From PALSA-505 sp963702235 (GTDB lineage: Bacteria > Actinomycetota > Actinomycetes > Streptosporangiales > Streptosporangiaceae): a stretch of 64,000 nucleotides of DNA. The stretch spans positions 558,001 through 622,000 of the forward strand of contig CAVPBZ010000013.1 in NCBI GenBank assembly GCA_963702235.1, written 5' to 3'. The notes under the pieces were generated by a model. The model saw nothing but the letters and a program-made list of their open reading frames with translations, made no database searches and had not been told where the DNA came from. The translations under genes were made by a program, and so were the position numbers. This document shows, piece after piece, positions 1 to 8,341 of the stretch (the stretch's first letter is position 1; each line of letters starts with the position of its first letter).

Positions 1-1
1 C

Positions 2-610
2 GCATCGCTGCGGGTCGTCATCGATCTTCCCGCCGAGCTCGACGGGCTGCCCGGCCCGGAGCGCGAGCTGGTCGGCGCGTTCATCGCCAGCGCGGCCAGC
101 GCCGGAGCCGCGGACTCCTACATCGCCAGGCACCGCCGCCCGTGGTGGCGGGTCCGCCTGGCCGCCCCGGCCCCCATCATCGCCAGCTACATGGCCCGCC
201 GCCCGCCCGCCTTCGTGCGCAACCTCGCCGGCGTCCGGCACCTCAACATCGCGCACGGCCTCTACCCGCGCGAGCCGCTGCCCGGCGAGGTGCTCGACCG
301 GCTCGCCGCGCACCTGAGCCGCTCCGTGGCGCTCGGCCAGGGACGCACCTACGCGGGCGGGCTGACCAAGTTCGAGCCGGGCGAGATGGAGCGGCTGCCG
401 GTCCCCTGGGACGACATCAGAATCCAGCTGCTGAACCACATCCTGGCCAGCCACGAGCTGTACGGGATGACCTTCGCGGCCAGCACCGGGTACAGGTACC
501 AGAAGTTGAGCAGCACGGCCAGCAGGTACGCGCCGGTGACCGCCGCGCCCACCGAGCGGCGCAGGCCGCCGGCCGGGCCGGCCCGAGGAGCAGGCCGAGG
601 CACAACGTGA
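2..610 (+). CDS. DNA adenine methyltransferase-like protein, C-terminal part only
   Basis: The frame is open from base 2, so the N-terminal catalytic part lies outside the window. The visible part contains VRHLNIAHGLYPREPL and GRTYAGGLTKFEPGEMERL. These resemble the C-terminal target-recognition region of class I SAM-dependent adenine-specific DNA methylases of restriction-modification or solitary type, which typically finish a few residues after an EPxExxxLPVP motif. Here that motif ends near base 408, yet the frame runs on to 610, fully antisense to the C-terminal codons of the convergent mannosyltransferase. The last ~65 residues are therefore probably not conserved. No catalytic motif is visible, so the family call rests on the tail alone. 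Confidence 0.6.
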   Translation, partial: ASLRVVIDLPAELDGLPGPERELVGAFIASAASAGAADSYIARHRRPWWRVRLAAPAPIIASYMARRPPAFVRNLAGVRHLNIAHGLYPREPLPGEVLDRLAAHLSRSVALGQGRTYAGGLTKFEPGEMERLPVPWDDIRIQLLNHILASHELYGMTFAASTGYRYQKLSSTASRYAPVTAAPTERRRPPAGPARGAGRGTT

Positions 611-1982
611 TCGACAGCACCAGGAAGGGGTCGTAGATGACTGCGTAGAAGAAGAACTTGGTCCGGGACAGGAACAGGAACCACGGCAGCCAGCCGGCCG
701 CCACCCCGACCAGCACCGCGCCCGCCCGCCAGTCCCGCTGCGCCAGCCACCAGGCGACGCAGATGACCAGGGTGGCGATTGACACCCACCAGATCATCGG
801 CGTGCCGATGGCCAGGACTTCCTGCGAGCAGCTCTTGACCTGGCAGCCGCCCTGACCGAATTTGTACGGCGTATACGCGAACGAGACGGGCCGGGCGAGC
901 ACCATCCACGACCACGGCTGGGATTCGTACGGGTGGTGGGTGGTCAGCGTGCTGTCGAAGTGCAGCATCGCCTTGTTGTACTCGAACAGCGAGACGAGCG
1001 CGGAGATCACCGGCGTGTGGATGCCGTGCTGCGCCGCCCAGTTCCTGTCGTAGCCGGTATTGGTGAACAGCCATCCGCTCCAGGCCGCGACGTAGGTAAC
1101 GACCGGGACGGCGGCCAGCGACGCGAGCACCCAGCGGCCGTCCCGCACGAGCCCGCCGTAGATGCTGCGGGACAGCCCGGCCGCGCGCCTGGCGCCGATG
1201 TCCCAGGCGACGGACATCGCGGCGAAGGCCGGGACGTACCAGATGCCGTTCCACTTCGAGGCGCAGGCCAGGCCGAGGCACACGCCGGCGGCCAGCCGCC
1301 ACCAGCGCATCCCGAGCCGGGGGCCCGCGTCGTCCGGCGGGCGCCGCTGCATGGTCGCGGCGAGGCGCGCCCTGGCGTGGTCGCGGTCGATCACCAGGCA
1401 GCCGAACGCGGCCAGCACCCAGAACATCAGGAAGATGTCCAGCAGCGCCGTCCTGCTCATGACGTATTCCAGGCCCTCGAGCGCCAGCAGCAGGCCGGCG
1501 ATGCAGCCGAGGAGCGTGGATCTGGTCATCCGCCGGGCGATCCGCGCGGTCATCAGGATGGCCAGCGAGCCCACGAGGCAGGACGCGAAACGCCACCCGA
1601 ACGGGGTCAGCCCGAACAGCCACTCGCCCCCGGCAATCATGATTTTGCCGAACGGCGGATGGGCGACGAACTCGCCGCCCTTCGTGAAGATGTGCGGGTC
1701 GCCCCGTTGCAGCAGGCCGTTCCTGGTGCTGCTGTAGTTGTGCTCGCTCCCGAACCTCAGGATGCCGAGCGCGTCGGGAACGTAATACGTCTCGTCGAAC
1801 ACCACCACCGGCGGTACCGAGAGCCGGTTGAAGCGCAGGAACGCACCGAACGCGGTCACGAGCAGCGGGCCGATCCAGCCCCAGGCCGCGCTTCCGGGCA
1901 TCGGCGGGCTGAGCCTGGCGGCAAGAGCGGACAGCCGCGGGCTCCTCTGCGTGGTAGCCGCCTCCGCCTGGGACGTCGTCAT
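417..1982 (-). CDS. pmt: Dolichyl-phosphate-mannose--protein mannosyltransferase (GT39), C-terminus frameshifted
   Basis: Integral-membrane enzyme that transfers mannose from polyprenyl-phosphate mannose to Ser/Thr of exported proteins. An early loop has the family Asp-Glu motif (VVVFDETYYVPDAL), followed by HPPFGKIMI and SRTALLDIFLMFW and many hydrophobic segments. The ATG at 1982 is chosen; a GTG at 2024 would overlap rsmI. The divergent pmt/rsmI arrangement is conserved in actinobacteria. The expected C-terminus (LLNFWYLYPVLAAKVIPYSS, then MWFSSWI) lies in another frame from about base 570 down to 425. One base has apparently been lost or gained in a GGCC-rich run near 560-595. Read in that frame the ORF would end at 349 instead of 417. 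Sequencing error or a recent mutation are both possible. Confidence 0.85.
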   Translation of the reverse strand: MTTSQAEAATTQRSPRLSALAARLSPPMPGSAAWGWIGPLLVTAFGAFLRFNRLSVPPVVVFDETYYVPDALGILRFGSEHNYSSTRNGLLQRGDPHIFTKGGEFVAHPPFGKIMIAGGEWLFGLTPFGWRFASCLVGSLAILMTARIARRMTRSTLLGCIAGLLLALEGLEYVMSRTALLDIFLMFWVLAAFGCLVIDRDHARARLAATMQRRPPDDAGPRLGMRWWRLAAGVCLGLACASKWNGIWYVPAFAAMSVAWDIGARRAAGLSRSIYGGLVRDGRWVLASLAAVPVVTYVAAWSGWLFTNTGYDRNWAAQHGIHTPVISALVSLFEYNKAMLHFDSTLTTHHPYESQPWSWMVLARPVSFAYTPYKFGQGGCQVKSCSQEVLAIGTPMIWWVSIATLVICVAWWLAQRDWRAGAVLVGVAAGWLPWFLFLSRTKFFFYAVIYDPFLVLSITLCLGLLLGPARPAACAARWARRSPARTCWPCCSTSGTCTRCWPRRSSRTARGWPGCGSAAGF

Positions 1983-2015
1983 CACCCGCCATCGTAAGGG
2001 TGGCAGGACGCTAAC

Positions 2016-2912
2016 GTGAGTCACGGTATGAAAGACGACACCGCGGGAACGCTGACGGTCGCGGCCGTCCCGATCGGCTGCCCGGATGACGCATCACCCA
2101 GGCTGGCCGCGGCGCTCAGCGAGGCGCGGATCATCGCGGCCGAGGACACCCGGCGGCTGCGCAGGCTGGCCGCGAGCCTCGGCGTATCGCTGACCGCCAC
2201 GGTCGTGTCCTACTACGACGCCGTGGAGCAGCAGAAGGCCGGCTTGCTGGCCGATGAGCTCGCGGCCGGCCGGGACGTGCTGCTGGTCACGGACGCGGGC
2301 ATGCCGAGCGTCAGCGACCCGGGGTACCGCCTGGTGACCGCGGCGGTGGCCGCGGGGGCACGGGTGACCGCGCTGCCAGGGCCGTCGGCGGTGACGACGG
2401 CCCTCGCCCTGTCCGGGCTGCCCAGCGACCGGTTCTGCTTCGAGGGATTCCTGCCGCGGCGGGCCGGCGAGCGGTCCCGCAGGCTGGCCGAGCTGGCCGG
2501 TCAGCCGCGGACCACGGTGCTGTTCGAGTCACCGCGCAGGCTCGCCGCGACACTGGCCGAGCTGGCCGGGGCGTTCGGGGACGCGCGCCGGGCCGCGGTG
2601 TGCCGCGAGCTGACCAAGACGCACGAGGAGGTCCGCCGGGGCACGCTGGCCGAGCTGGCCGCCTGGGCCGCGCCCGGCGTCCGCGGCGAGATCACGCTCG
2701 TCGTGGCCGGCGCCGAGGCGGGCGCTGGCCAGCCGGGGCAGCAGAGCCTGGCCGAAGCGGCGGCCGAGGTGGCGGTCAGGGTGACCGCGGGCGCGTCCCG
2801 CAAGGACGCGATCGCCGCTGTCGCCGCCGAGTCCGGCCTGCGCAGGCGGGACCTCTACGAGGCGGTCGTGCACGGACCCGCCGGGAGCCTGGCAGAGCCC
2901 GGCCGGAGGTAG
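2016..2912 (+). CDS. rsmI: 16S rRNA (cytidine-2'-O)-methyltransferase RsmI
   Basis: SAM-dependent tetrapyrrole-methylase-fold enzyme that 2'-O-methylates C1402 of 16S rRNA. Characteristic segments are AEDTRRLRRLAA, VTDAGMPSVSDPGYRLV, LPGPSAVTTALALSGLP and FCFEGFLPRR, followed by the TVLFESPRRLAATL region. The length of about 298 residues is normal for the family. The GTG at 2016 is preceded by GGCAGG at useful spacing; the ATG at 2028 is an alternative. It is divergent from pmt, with only 33 bases between the chosen starts, and lies 82 bases upstream of metG. Confidence 0.93.
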   Translation: MSHGMKDDTAGTLTVAAVPIGCPDDASPRLAAALSEARIIAAEDTRRLRRLAASLGVSLTATVVSYYDAVEQQKAGLLADELAAGRDVLLVTDAGMPSVSDPGYRLVTAAVAAGARVTALPGPSAVTTALALSGLPSDRFCFEGFLPRRAGERSRRLAELAGQPRTTVLFESPRRLAATLAELAGAFGDARRAAVCRELTKTHEEVRRGTLAELAAWAAPGVRGEITLVVAGAEAGAGQPGQQSLAEAAAEVAVRVTAGASRKDAIAAVAAESGLRRRDLYEAVVHGPAGSLAEPGRR

Positions 2913-2994
2913 CGCGGCGGCGACGCGCGAGCCGCGCCGCCCGCAGGCCGGTTAATCGGTCCGGGCGGCGGCCGGCGGACAATAGGCTTTCCTC

Positions 2995-4791
2995 ATGTCC
3001 TCGTCAAGCCGCCATATCCTTACCGCCCCCGCCTGGCCTTATGCGAACGGCCCGCGGCATATCGGGCACGTGTCCGGGTTCGCGCTGCCCGCGGACATGT
3101 TCAGCAGGTACCAGCGGATGGCGGGCAGCCGGGTGCTGATGGTCAGCGGCACCGACGAGCACGGCACCCCGATCCAGGTGCAGGCCGACGCGGAGGGCGT
3201 GACCGCCCGCGAGCTCGCCGACCGCTACAACCGGGTCATCGCCGAGGACCTGACCAACCTGGGCATGTCCTACGACCTGTTCACCCGGACGACCACCCGC
3301 AACCACTACGCCACCGCGCAGGAGATCTTCACCGGGCTGTACGACAACGGCTACATCTTCGCCAAGACCGCCCTGGGCGCGATCTCGCCGTCCACCGGCC
3401 GGACGCTGCCGGACCGGTACATCGAGGGCACGTGCCCCATCTGCGGGTACCCGAACGCGCGCGGCGACCAGTGCGACAACTGCGGCAACCAGCTGGATCC
3501 GGTGGACCTGATCAACCCGCGGTCGCGGATCAACGGCGAGACGCCGCTGTTCGTCGAGACCGAGCAGTTCTTCTTCGACCTGCCGGCCTTCACCGAGATC
3601 CTCGGGACCTGGCTGGCGTCCAAGCGCGGCCAGTGGCGGTCGAACGTGCTGAACTTCTCGCTCAACCTGCTCGGCGAGCTGAAGCCGCGCGCGATCACCC
3701 GGGACCTGGACTGGGGCGTCCCGGTACCGCTGGACGGCTGGCGGGACCGGCCGGACAAGCGGATCTACGTCTGGTTCGACGCGGTGATCGGGTACCTGTC
3801 CGCCTCGATCGAGTGGGCCATCCGGTCCGGCGACGCGGAGGCGTGGCGGGCCTGGTGGCAGGCGCCGGACGCGGAGTCCTACTACTTCATGGGCAAGGAC
3901 AACATCGTCTTCCACTCCGAGATCTGGCCGGCCATGCTGTTCGGCTACAGCGGTCAGGGCGACCGGGGCGGCAAGCCGGGCACGCTCGGCCCGCTGAACC
4001 CGCCGACCGAGGTGGTATCGAGCGAGTACCTGACCATGGAGGGCAGGAAGTTCTCCTCGTCCCGCAACGTCGTCATCTACGTGCGCGATTTCCTCGAGCG
4101 CTACGACGTGGACGCGCTGCGGTACTACGTGGCGGCCGCGGGGCCGGAGAACCAGGACACCGACTTCACCTGGGCCGAGTTCGTCCGCCGCAGCAACGAC
4201 GAGCTGGTCGCCAACTGGGGCAACCTGGTGAACAGGGCGGTGTCGTTCGCGGCCCGCAACATCGGGTCGGTCCCGCCGCCGGGCACGCTGACCGAGCCGG
4301 ACCTGGCCGTACTCGAGCGCTCCCGGCAGGCGTTCGCGCAGGTCGCCGAGCCGCTCTCGCGGTCGCGGTTCAAGGCGGCGATCACCGCCGCGATGCGGAC
4401 CACGGCCGAGGCCAACAAGTACCTGTCCGGCCAGGCGCCGTGGAAGCTGCGCGAGACCGATCCCGAGCGGATGCGGACGATCTGCCACGTGGCGCTGCAG
4501 CTGGTGGACGACGCCAAGACGCTGCTCACGCCGTTCCTGCCGACGTCGTCCCAGCGGGTCTACGAGATGCTCGGCGGCACCGGCGCGTGGTCGGGGATGC
4601 CGCGCATCGACGAGGTGGACGAGGCCGGCGGCCCGCCTTACCCGGTCATCACCGGCGACTACGGCACCGCGGCGCGCTGGGAGCACATGCCGATCCGGCC
4701 GGGCACCCCGCTGCAGCCGCCGACCCCGCTGTTCGCCAAGCTGCCGCCCTCGGTGGTCGATGAGGAGCTTCGCCGGCTGGAGGGTGAGTGA
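2995..4791 (+). CDS. metG: Methionyl-tRNA synthetase
   Basis: Charges tRNA-Met with methionine. The class I signature HIGH is present in GPRHIGHVSGFAL (residues ~20-30), the zinc-knuckle cysteines in CPICGYPNARGDQCDNCG (~147-164), and the KMSKS-type loop as EGRKFSSSRNVV (~345-355). The anticodon-binding helical domain follows. At 598 residues it lacks the C-terminal EMAP/tRNA-binding extension found in some MetRS. The stop overlaps the GTG start of tatD, so the two are probably translationally coupled. Confidence 0.95.
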   Translation: MSSSSRHILTAPAWPYANGPRHIGHVSGFALPADMFSRYQRMAGSRVLMVSGTDEHGTPIQVQADAEGVTARELADRYNRVIAEDLTNLGMSYDLFTRTTTRNHYATAQEIFTGLYDNGYIFAKTALGAISPSTGRTLPDRYIEGTCPICGYPNARGDQCDNCGNQLDPVDLINPRSRINGETPLFVETEQFFFDLPAFTEILGTWLASKRGQWRSNVLNFSLNLLGELKPRAITRDLDWGVPVPLDGWRDRPDKRIYVWFDAVIGYLSASIEWAIRSGDAEAWRAWWQAPDAESYYFMGKDNIVFHSEIWPAMLFGYSGQGDRGGKPGTLGPLNPPTEVVSSEYLTMEGRKFSSSRNVVIYVRDFLERYDVDALRYYVAAAGPENQDTDFTWAEFVRRSNDELVANWGNLVNRAVSFAARNIGSVPPPGTLTEPDLAVLERSRQAFAQVAEPLSRSRFKAAITAAMRTTAEANKYLSGQAPWKLRETDPERMRTICHVALQLVDDAKTLLTPFLPTSSQRVYEMLGGTGAWSGMPRIDEVDEAGGPPYPVITGDYGTAARWEHMPIRPGTPLQPPTPLFAKLPPSVVDEELRRLEGE

Positions 4792-5627
4792 CGCCGCAGG
4801 ACCTTGCGGACGCCGCGCTGCCGGGCGAGGCGCTGGACAGCCACTGCCACCTGGACATCATGAAGGTCCCGGTCGAGCAGGCCGTGGCCGACGCGCGCGC
4901 GGTGGGCATCCGCCGGGTGGTGACGATCGGCACTGACCTGCCCTCGTCCCGCTGGGCCGCTGACTGCGCGTCCGGGCACCCCGACGTGTACGCGGCGGTG
5001 GCGATCCACCCGACCGAGGTCGAAGACGCCACCGCGGGAGCGGAGGAGACCGCCGCGGGGAAGGCCGCGGCCACCGACGCCGTCCTCGCCGAGATCGAGG
5101 CGCTCGCCGCCGTGCCGAAGGTGCGGGCCATCGGCGAGACCGGGCTCGACTACTACTGGGACCGGACCACGCCGGCGCTGCAGCAGGACTGGTTCCGCGC
5201 CCACATCGAGATCGCCAAGCGGACCGGCAAGGCGCTGATGATCCACGACCGGGACGCGCACCCGGACGTGCTGCGGATCCTGGCCGAGCAAGGCGCGCCG
5301 GAGAAGGTGATCTTCCACTGCTTCTCCGGCGACGAGCGGATGGCCCGGCAGTGCGCCGAGGCGGGCTACGTGATGAGCTTCGCCGGGAACGTCACGTTCA
5401 ACAGCGCCCAGCCGCTGCGCGCCGCGGCCGCGGCCGCTCCGGCCGGGCTGCTGCTGGTCGAGACCGACGCCCCTTTCCTCACCCCGGTGCCGCACCGGGG
5501 CAAGCCCAACGCCCCGTGGCTCGCCGCGCACACGCTGCGCAAGCTGGCCGAGGTGAAGGGCATGGACACCGCCGAGCTGTGCGCCGAGGTGACGCGGACC
5601 GCCGAGCGGGTCTTCGGCCCGTGGTGA
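4788..5627 (+). CDS. tatD: TatD-family metal-dependent hydrolase/DNase
   Basis: TIM-barrel metallohydrolase of the TatD/YcfH family (3'-5' exonuclease or DNA-repair-type activity in studied members). Metal-binding features are DSHCHLD near the N-terminus, IGETGLDYYWD (~118-128), MIHDRDAHPD, FHCFSGDERMA and ETDAPFLTPVPHRGK. The GTG start overlaps the metG stop by 4 bases. The following rsmA starts 13 bases after its stop, so metG-tatD-rsmA looks like one operon. In many actinobacteria an rpf gene lies between tatD and rsmA; none is present here. Confidence 0.92.
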   Translation: MTPQDLADAALPGEALDSHCHLDIMKVPVEQAVADARAVGIRRVVTIGTDLPSSRWAADCASGHPDVYAAVAIHPTEVEDATAGAEETAAGKAAATDAVLAEIEALAAVPKVRAIGETGLDYYWDRTTPALQQDWFRAHIEIAKRTGKALMIHDRDAHPDVLRILAEQGAPEKVIFHCFSGDERMARQCAEAGYVMSFAGNVTFNSAQPLRAAAAAAPAGLLLVETDAPFLTPVPHRGKPNAPWLAAHTLRKLAEVKGMDTAELCAEVTRTAERVFGPW

Positions 5628-5640
5628 GGACCCGGCGCAG

Positions 5641-6504
5641 GTGACCGTGCCGGATCACCGCCTGCTCGGGCCTGCCGACGTCCGGGGGATCGCGGCCAGG
5701 CTCGGCCTGCGGCCGTCCAAGCGGCTGGGCCAGAACTTCGTCATCGACCAGGGCACGATCCGGCGGGTGGTGGCGCTCGCCGGGGTGCAGCCGGACGAGC
5801 ACGTGCTCGAGGTCGGTCCCGGCCTGGGCTCGCTCACGCTGGCGCTGCTGCCGGCTGCGCGCCGGGTGGTCGCGGTCGAGATCGACCCGGTGATGGCCGC
5901 GGCGCTGCCGGGCACGGCGGAGTCATTCGCGCCCGGCCTGGCCGGCCGGCTGGAGGTGGTCACGGCAAACGCGGCCCGGGTCGGCGCGCTGCCCGGCGAG
6001 CCGGTCAGCGTGCTGGTGGCCAACCTGCCCTACAGCTCGGCCGTGCCCGTGCTGCTGCACCTGCTGGACACCGTGCCCACGCTGGACCGGGGGGTGTTCA
6101 TGGTGCAGGCCGAGGTCGCGGCGCGGATGACCGCGCCGCCGGGAAACCGGGTGTACGGCGTCCCGACGGTCAAGCTCGGCTGGTCAGCGGAGCTGCGGCG
6201 GGTCGGCCCGGTGCCGCGCAGCGTATTCTGGCCGGTGCCGCGGGTGGACTCCGCGCTCGTCTCCTTCACCCGGCGTGACCCGCCCGTGCCGGGGGTGAGC
6301 AGGCAGGACCTCTTCGCCGTGGTTGATGCGGCCTTCGCGCAGCGCCGGAAAATGCTCCGTTCGGCTCTCTCGCCGTGGGCGGGCTCGGTCGCGCAGGCCG
6401 AGCGGATACTGCGCGAGGCCGGCGTGGACCCCGCCGCCCGGGGCGAATCGCTCGGGGTCGCGGAGTTCGCCGGCCTCGCGCAGGCCCGGGCCCGGCTGGG
6501 CTAG
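5641..6504 (+). CDS. rsmA: 16S rRNA (adenine1518/1519-N6)-dimethyltransferase RsmA/KsgA
   Basis: Dimethylates two adjacent adenosines in the 3' hairpin of 16S rRNA. The family signature RLGQNFVIDQGTI is followed by SAM motif I (VLEVGPGLGSLT), VVAVEIDPVMA, and catalytic motif IV NLPYSSAVP. The C-terminal helical domain contains FAQRRKMLRSALS. The 287-residue length is typical. It starts with GTG directly after tatD. Confidence 0.95.
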   Translation: MTVPDHRLLGPADVRGIAARLGLRPSKRLGQNFVIDQGTIRRVVALAGVQPDEHVLEVGPGLGSLTLALLPAARRVVAVEIDPVMAAALPGTAESFAPGLAGRLEVVTANAARVGALPGEPVSVLVANLPYSSAVPVLLHLLDTVPTLDRGVFMVQAEVAARMTAPPGNRVYGVPTVKLGWSAELRRVGPVPRSVFWPVPRVDSALVSFTRRDPPVPGVSRQDLFAVVDAAFAQRRKMLRSALSPWAGSVAQAERILREAGVDPAARGESLGVAEFAGLAQARARLG

Positions 6505-6635
6505 GCACGGGTGAAACGTCCGTCGGCGCAGTGGCCGGACCCGTGCGGGGTGAGCCCGGACAGGCCGCGGCGGCGGGCTGACCGGGCCGGCGCGCCGAGC
6601 GAGGCGGCCCGCCCGGCGCGTACGATCATCGAATC

Positions 6636-7619
6636 GTGACCGCTGTGACCGTGCGGGTGCCCGCAAAGGTAAATCTCCAGCTGGCCGTGGGACCGGCACG
6701 GCCGGATGGTTTCCACGAGCTGGTCACGGTCTTCCACGCGGTCTCGCTGTATGACGAGGTGACAGTCGGCGACGCCGACCGCCTCCGGGTCACGGTCACC
6801 GGCGAGGGCGCGGACAGCGTGCCCGACGGCGACGGCAACCTCGCCGTGCAGGCCGTCGCCGCCCTGGCCAAGTCCGCGGGCCTGCCGCCGCGGCGCATTC
6901 CGCGCGTGGTTTCCGGAGCCGCCGGCGAGCTGGCCGGCGCCGCGGCGCCCGGCGTCGCGATCGAGATCAGGAAGCGGATACCGGTGGCGGCCGGCCTGGC
7001 GGGCGGCAGCGCCGACGCGGCGGCGGCGCTGGTCGCGTGCAACGAGCTGTGGCAGGCCGGCCTGAGCCAGGCCGAGCTCGCCGAGGTAGCCGCGGGGATC
7101 GGCAGCGACGTGGCGTTCGCGCTCGTCGGCGGGACGTCGGTGGGTCGGGGGCGCGGCGAGCGGCTGACCCCTGCGCTGGTGGCGGGCCAGTACCACTGGG
7201 TGCTGGCGTTCGCGGCCGGCGGCCTTTCCACCGCCGACGTGTACCGGGCCTGCGACCGGATCAGGGCGGCCCGCGACATCACCGTGGCGCCGCCGCGGCT
7301 GAGCACGGAACTCATGTCCGCGCTGCGGTCAGGCGACCCGGCGGAGGTGGGGCCGCTGCTCAGCAACGAGCTCCAGCCGGCGGCGGTATCGCTGCGCTCC
7401 GACCTGCGCAGGACGCTCGCGACCGGCCGGGAGTACGGGGCGCTGGGCGCGGTGGTTTCCGGCTCGGGGCCCACCTGCGCGTTCCTCGTCGCGGACGCGC
7501 AGCGCGCGGTGGACCTCATCGTCGCGCTCACCGGGGCCGGGGTGTGCCGGTCGGCGGTGCGCGCGGTCGGGCCGGCCCAGGGCGCGGTCGTGATCGGCGC
7601 TTCGGAGGTCACCGGCTGA
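6636..7619 (+). CDS. ispE: 4-diphosphocytidyl-2-C-methyl-D-erythritol kinase
   Basis: GHMP-family kinase of the MEP isoprenoid pathway; it phosphorylates CDP-methylerythritol at the 2-OH. PAKVNLQLAVG lies at the N-terminus, the ATP-binding loop is PVAAGLAGGSADAAAAL (~110-126), and the C-terminal GHMP motif is VVSGSGPTCAFL. The GTG start gives 327 residues. It follows rsmA after a 131-base gap in which I see no gene. Isoprenoid supply from this pathway feeds menaquinone, the partner of the menG/menJ/nuo genes later in the window. Confidence 0.94.
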   Translation: MTAVTVRVPAKVNLQLAVGPARPDGFHELVTVFHAVSLYDEVTVGDADRLRVTVTGEGADSVPDGDGNLAVQAVAALAKSAGLPPRRIPRVVSGAAGELAGAAAPGVAIEIRKRIPVAAGLAGGSADAAAALVACNELWQAGLSQAELAEVAAGIGSDVAFALVGGTSVGRGRGERLTPALVAGQYHWVLAFAAGGLSTADVYRACDRIRAARDITVAPPRLSTELMSALRSGDPAEVGPLLSNELQPAAVSLRSDLRRTLATGREYGALGAVVSGSGPTCAFLVADAQRAVDLIVALTGAGVCRSAVRAVGPAQGAVVIGASEVTG

Positions 7620-7728
7620 GGCGGGCCGGCCCGTCCCGGCGGCGGAGGTCACCCGGGTGGCGGCCTGTCGCCGGCAGCGGACGTCACCGCCGCAGGGCGG
7701 CGACCGCCGGCGGCGGAGGTCACCGGCC
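7598..7728. repeat. Four degenerate copies of a GGAGGTCACC-centred repeat
   Basis: Copies of the core GGcGGAGGTCACCgG begin near 7598 (inside the ispE end), 7638, 7673 (one mismatch, GGACGTCACC) and 7709 (inside the end of the marR gene). Spacing is about 35-40 bases. The block fills the gap between the convergent ispE and marR genes. It could be chance in GC-rich sequence or a decayed tandem duplication; no function is claimed. Confidence 0.35.
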
Positions 7729-8265
7729 GGGGTGCGGCGAGCCGTTCGGTGGCGGGGCGTCGAACGGTGCGAGCAGGACTCGCAGCAAGTCGGCCAGCAG
7801 CTGCCGCTGACCCTGGTCCAGCCCGGCGAGCAGCGTTTCCTCGCGGCCGAGCAGGTCGGCGAGCGCGGCGTCAACCCGGCTGCGGCCCGCAGCGGTGAGG
7901 GTGACCAGCACGCCCCGCTTGTCCTGCGGATCGGGGTGCCTGCGGACCAGCCCGGCGGTAGCCAGCCGGTCGATCCTGTTCGTCATGGTGCCCGACGTCA
8001 CCAGCGTCGCCCGCAGCAGTGAGCCCGGGCTGAGCTGGTAGGGCGGGCCCTGGCGGCGGAGCGCGGACAGCACGTCGAACTCCCAGGACTCCAGATCGTG
8101 CCGGGCGAACGCGGTTCTCCGGGCCCGGTCCAGGTGCCTGGCCAGCCGGGAGACCCGGCTGAGCACCTGCAGCGGCTGCGCGTCGAGATCGGGACGCTCT
8201 GCTCGCCATGCGGCGACCAGGTCGTCAACCTCGTCTCTCAGCTGTTCCGTCATCATCCTGAGCAT
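7720..8265 (-). CDS. MarR-family transcriptional regulator
   Basis: Winged-helix regulator of about 181 residues. The helix-turn-helix is visible in LESWEFDVLSALRR, LLRATLVTSGTMTNRIDRLA and GLVRRHPDPQDKRG, followed by the wing segment VLVTLTAAG. The frame could begin at a GTG at 8301, but that start would place a palindromic operator inside the gene. The ATG at 8265 (or 8256/8253) keeps the operator upstream. It is divergent from the tam-like methyltransferase, with two matching palindromes between them. Autoregulation and control of that methyltransferase are the likely roles; the ligand is unknown. Confidence 0.88.
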   Translation of the reverse strand: MLRMMTEQLRDEVDDLVAAWRAERPDLDAQPLQVLSRVSRLARHLDRARRTAFARHDLESWEFDVLSALRRQGPPYQLSPGSLLRATLVTSGTMTNRIDRLATAGLVRRHPDPQDKRGVLVTLTAAGRSRVDAALADLLGREETLLAGLDQGQRQLLADLLRVLLAPFDAPPPNGSPHPGR

Positions 8266-8268
8266 ATC

Positions 8269-8328
8269 TCTTGACGTCGAGACGTTTGCTCCGGTAGACA
8301 CGGCGGAGCAGGAATCTTGACGTCAAGA
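8269..8328. promoter_or_regulatory. Paired palindromic operators for the MarR regulator
   Basis: A perfect 14-bp palindrome TCTTGACGTCAAGA lies at 8315-8328, just upstream of the methyltransferase ATG. A near-perfect copy, TCTTGACGTCGAGA, lies at 8269-8282, directly upstream of the marR start. The centres are 46 bp apart. Dyad sites of this size in a divergent MarR/target promoter fit MarR dimer binding, with both genes likely repressed together. Confidence 0.7.
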
Positions 8329-8341
8329 GAGATGTGATCGC

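Noticed and set aside
3004..4686. A 560-codon open frame antisense to metG.
   Set aside because: metG has all class I synthetase motifs; the antisense product is low-complexity Arg/Val/Gly-rich.
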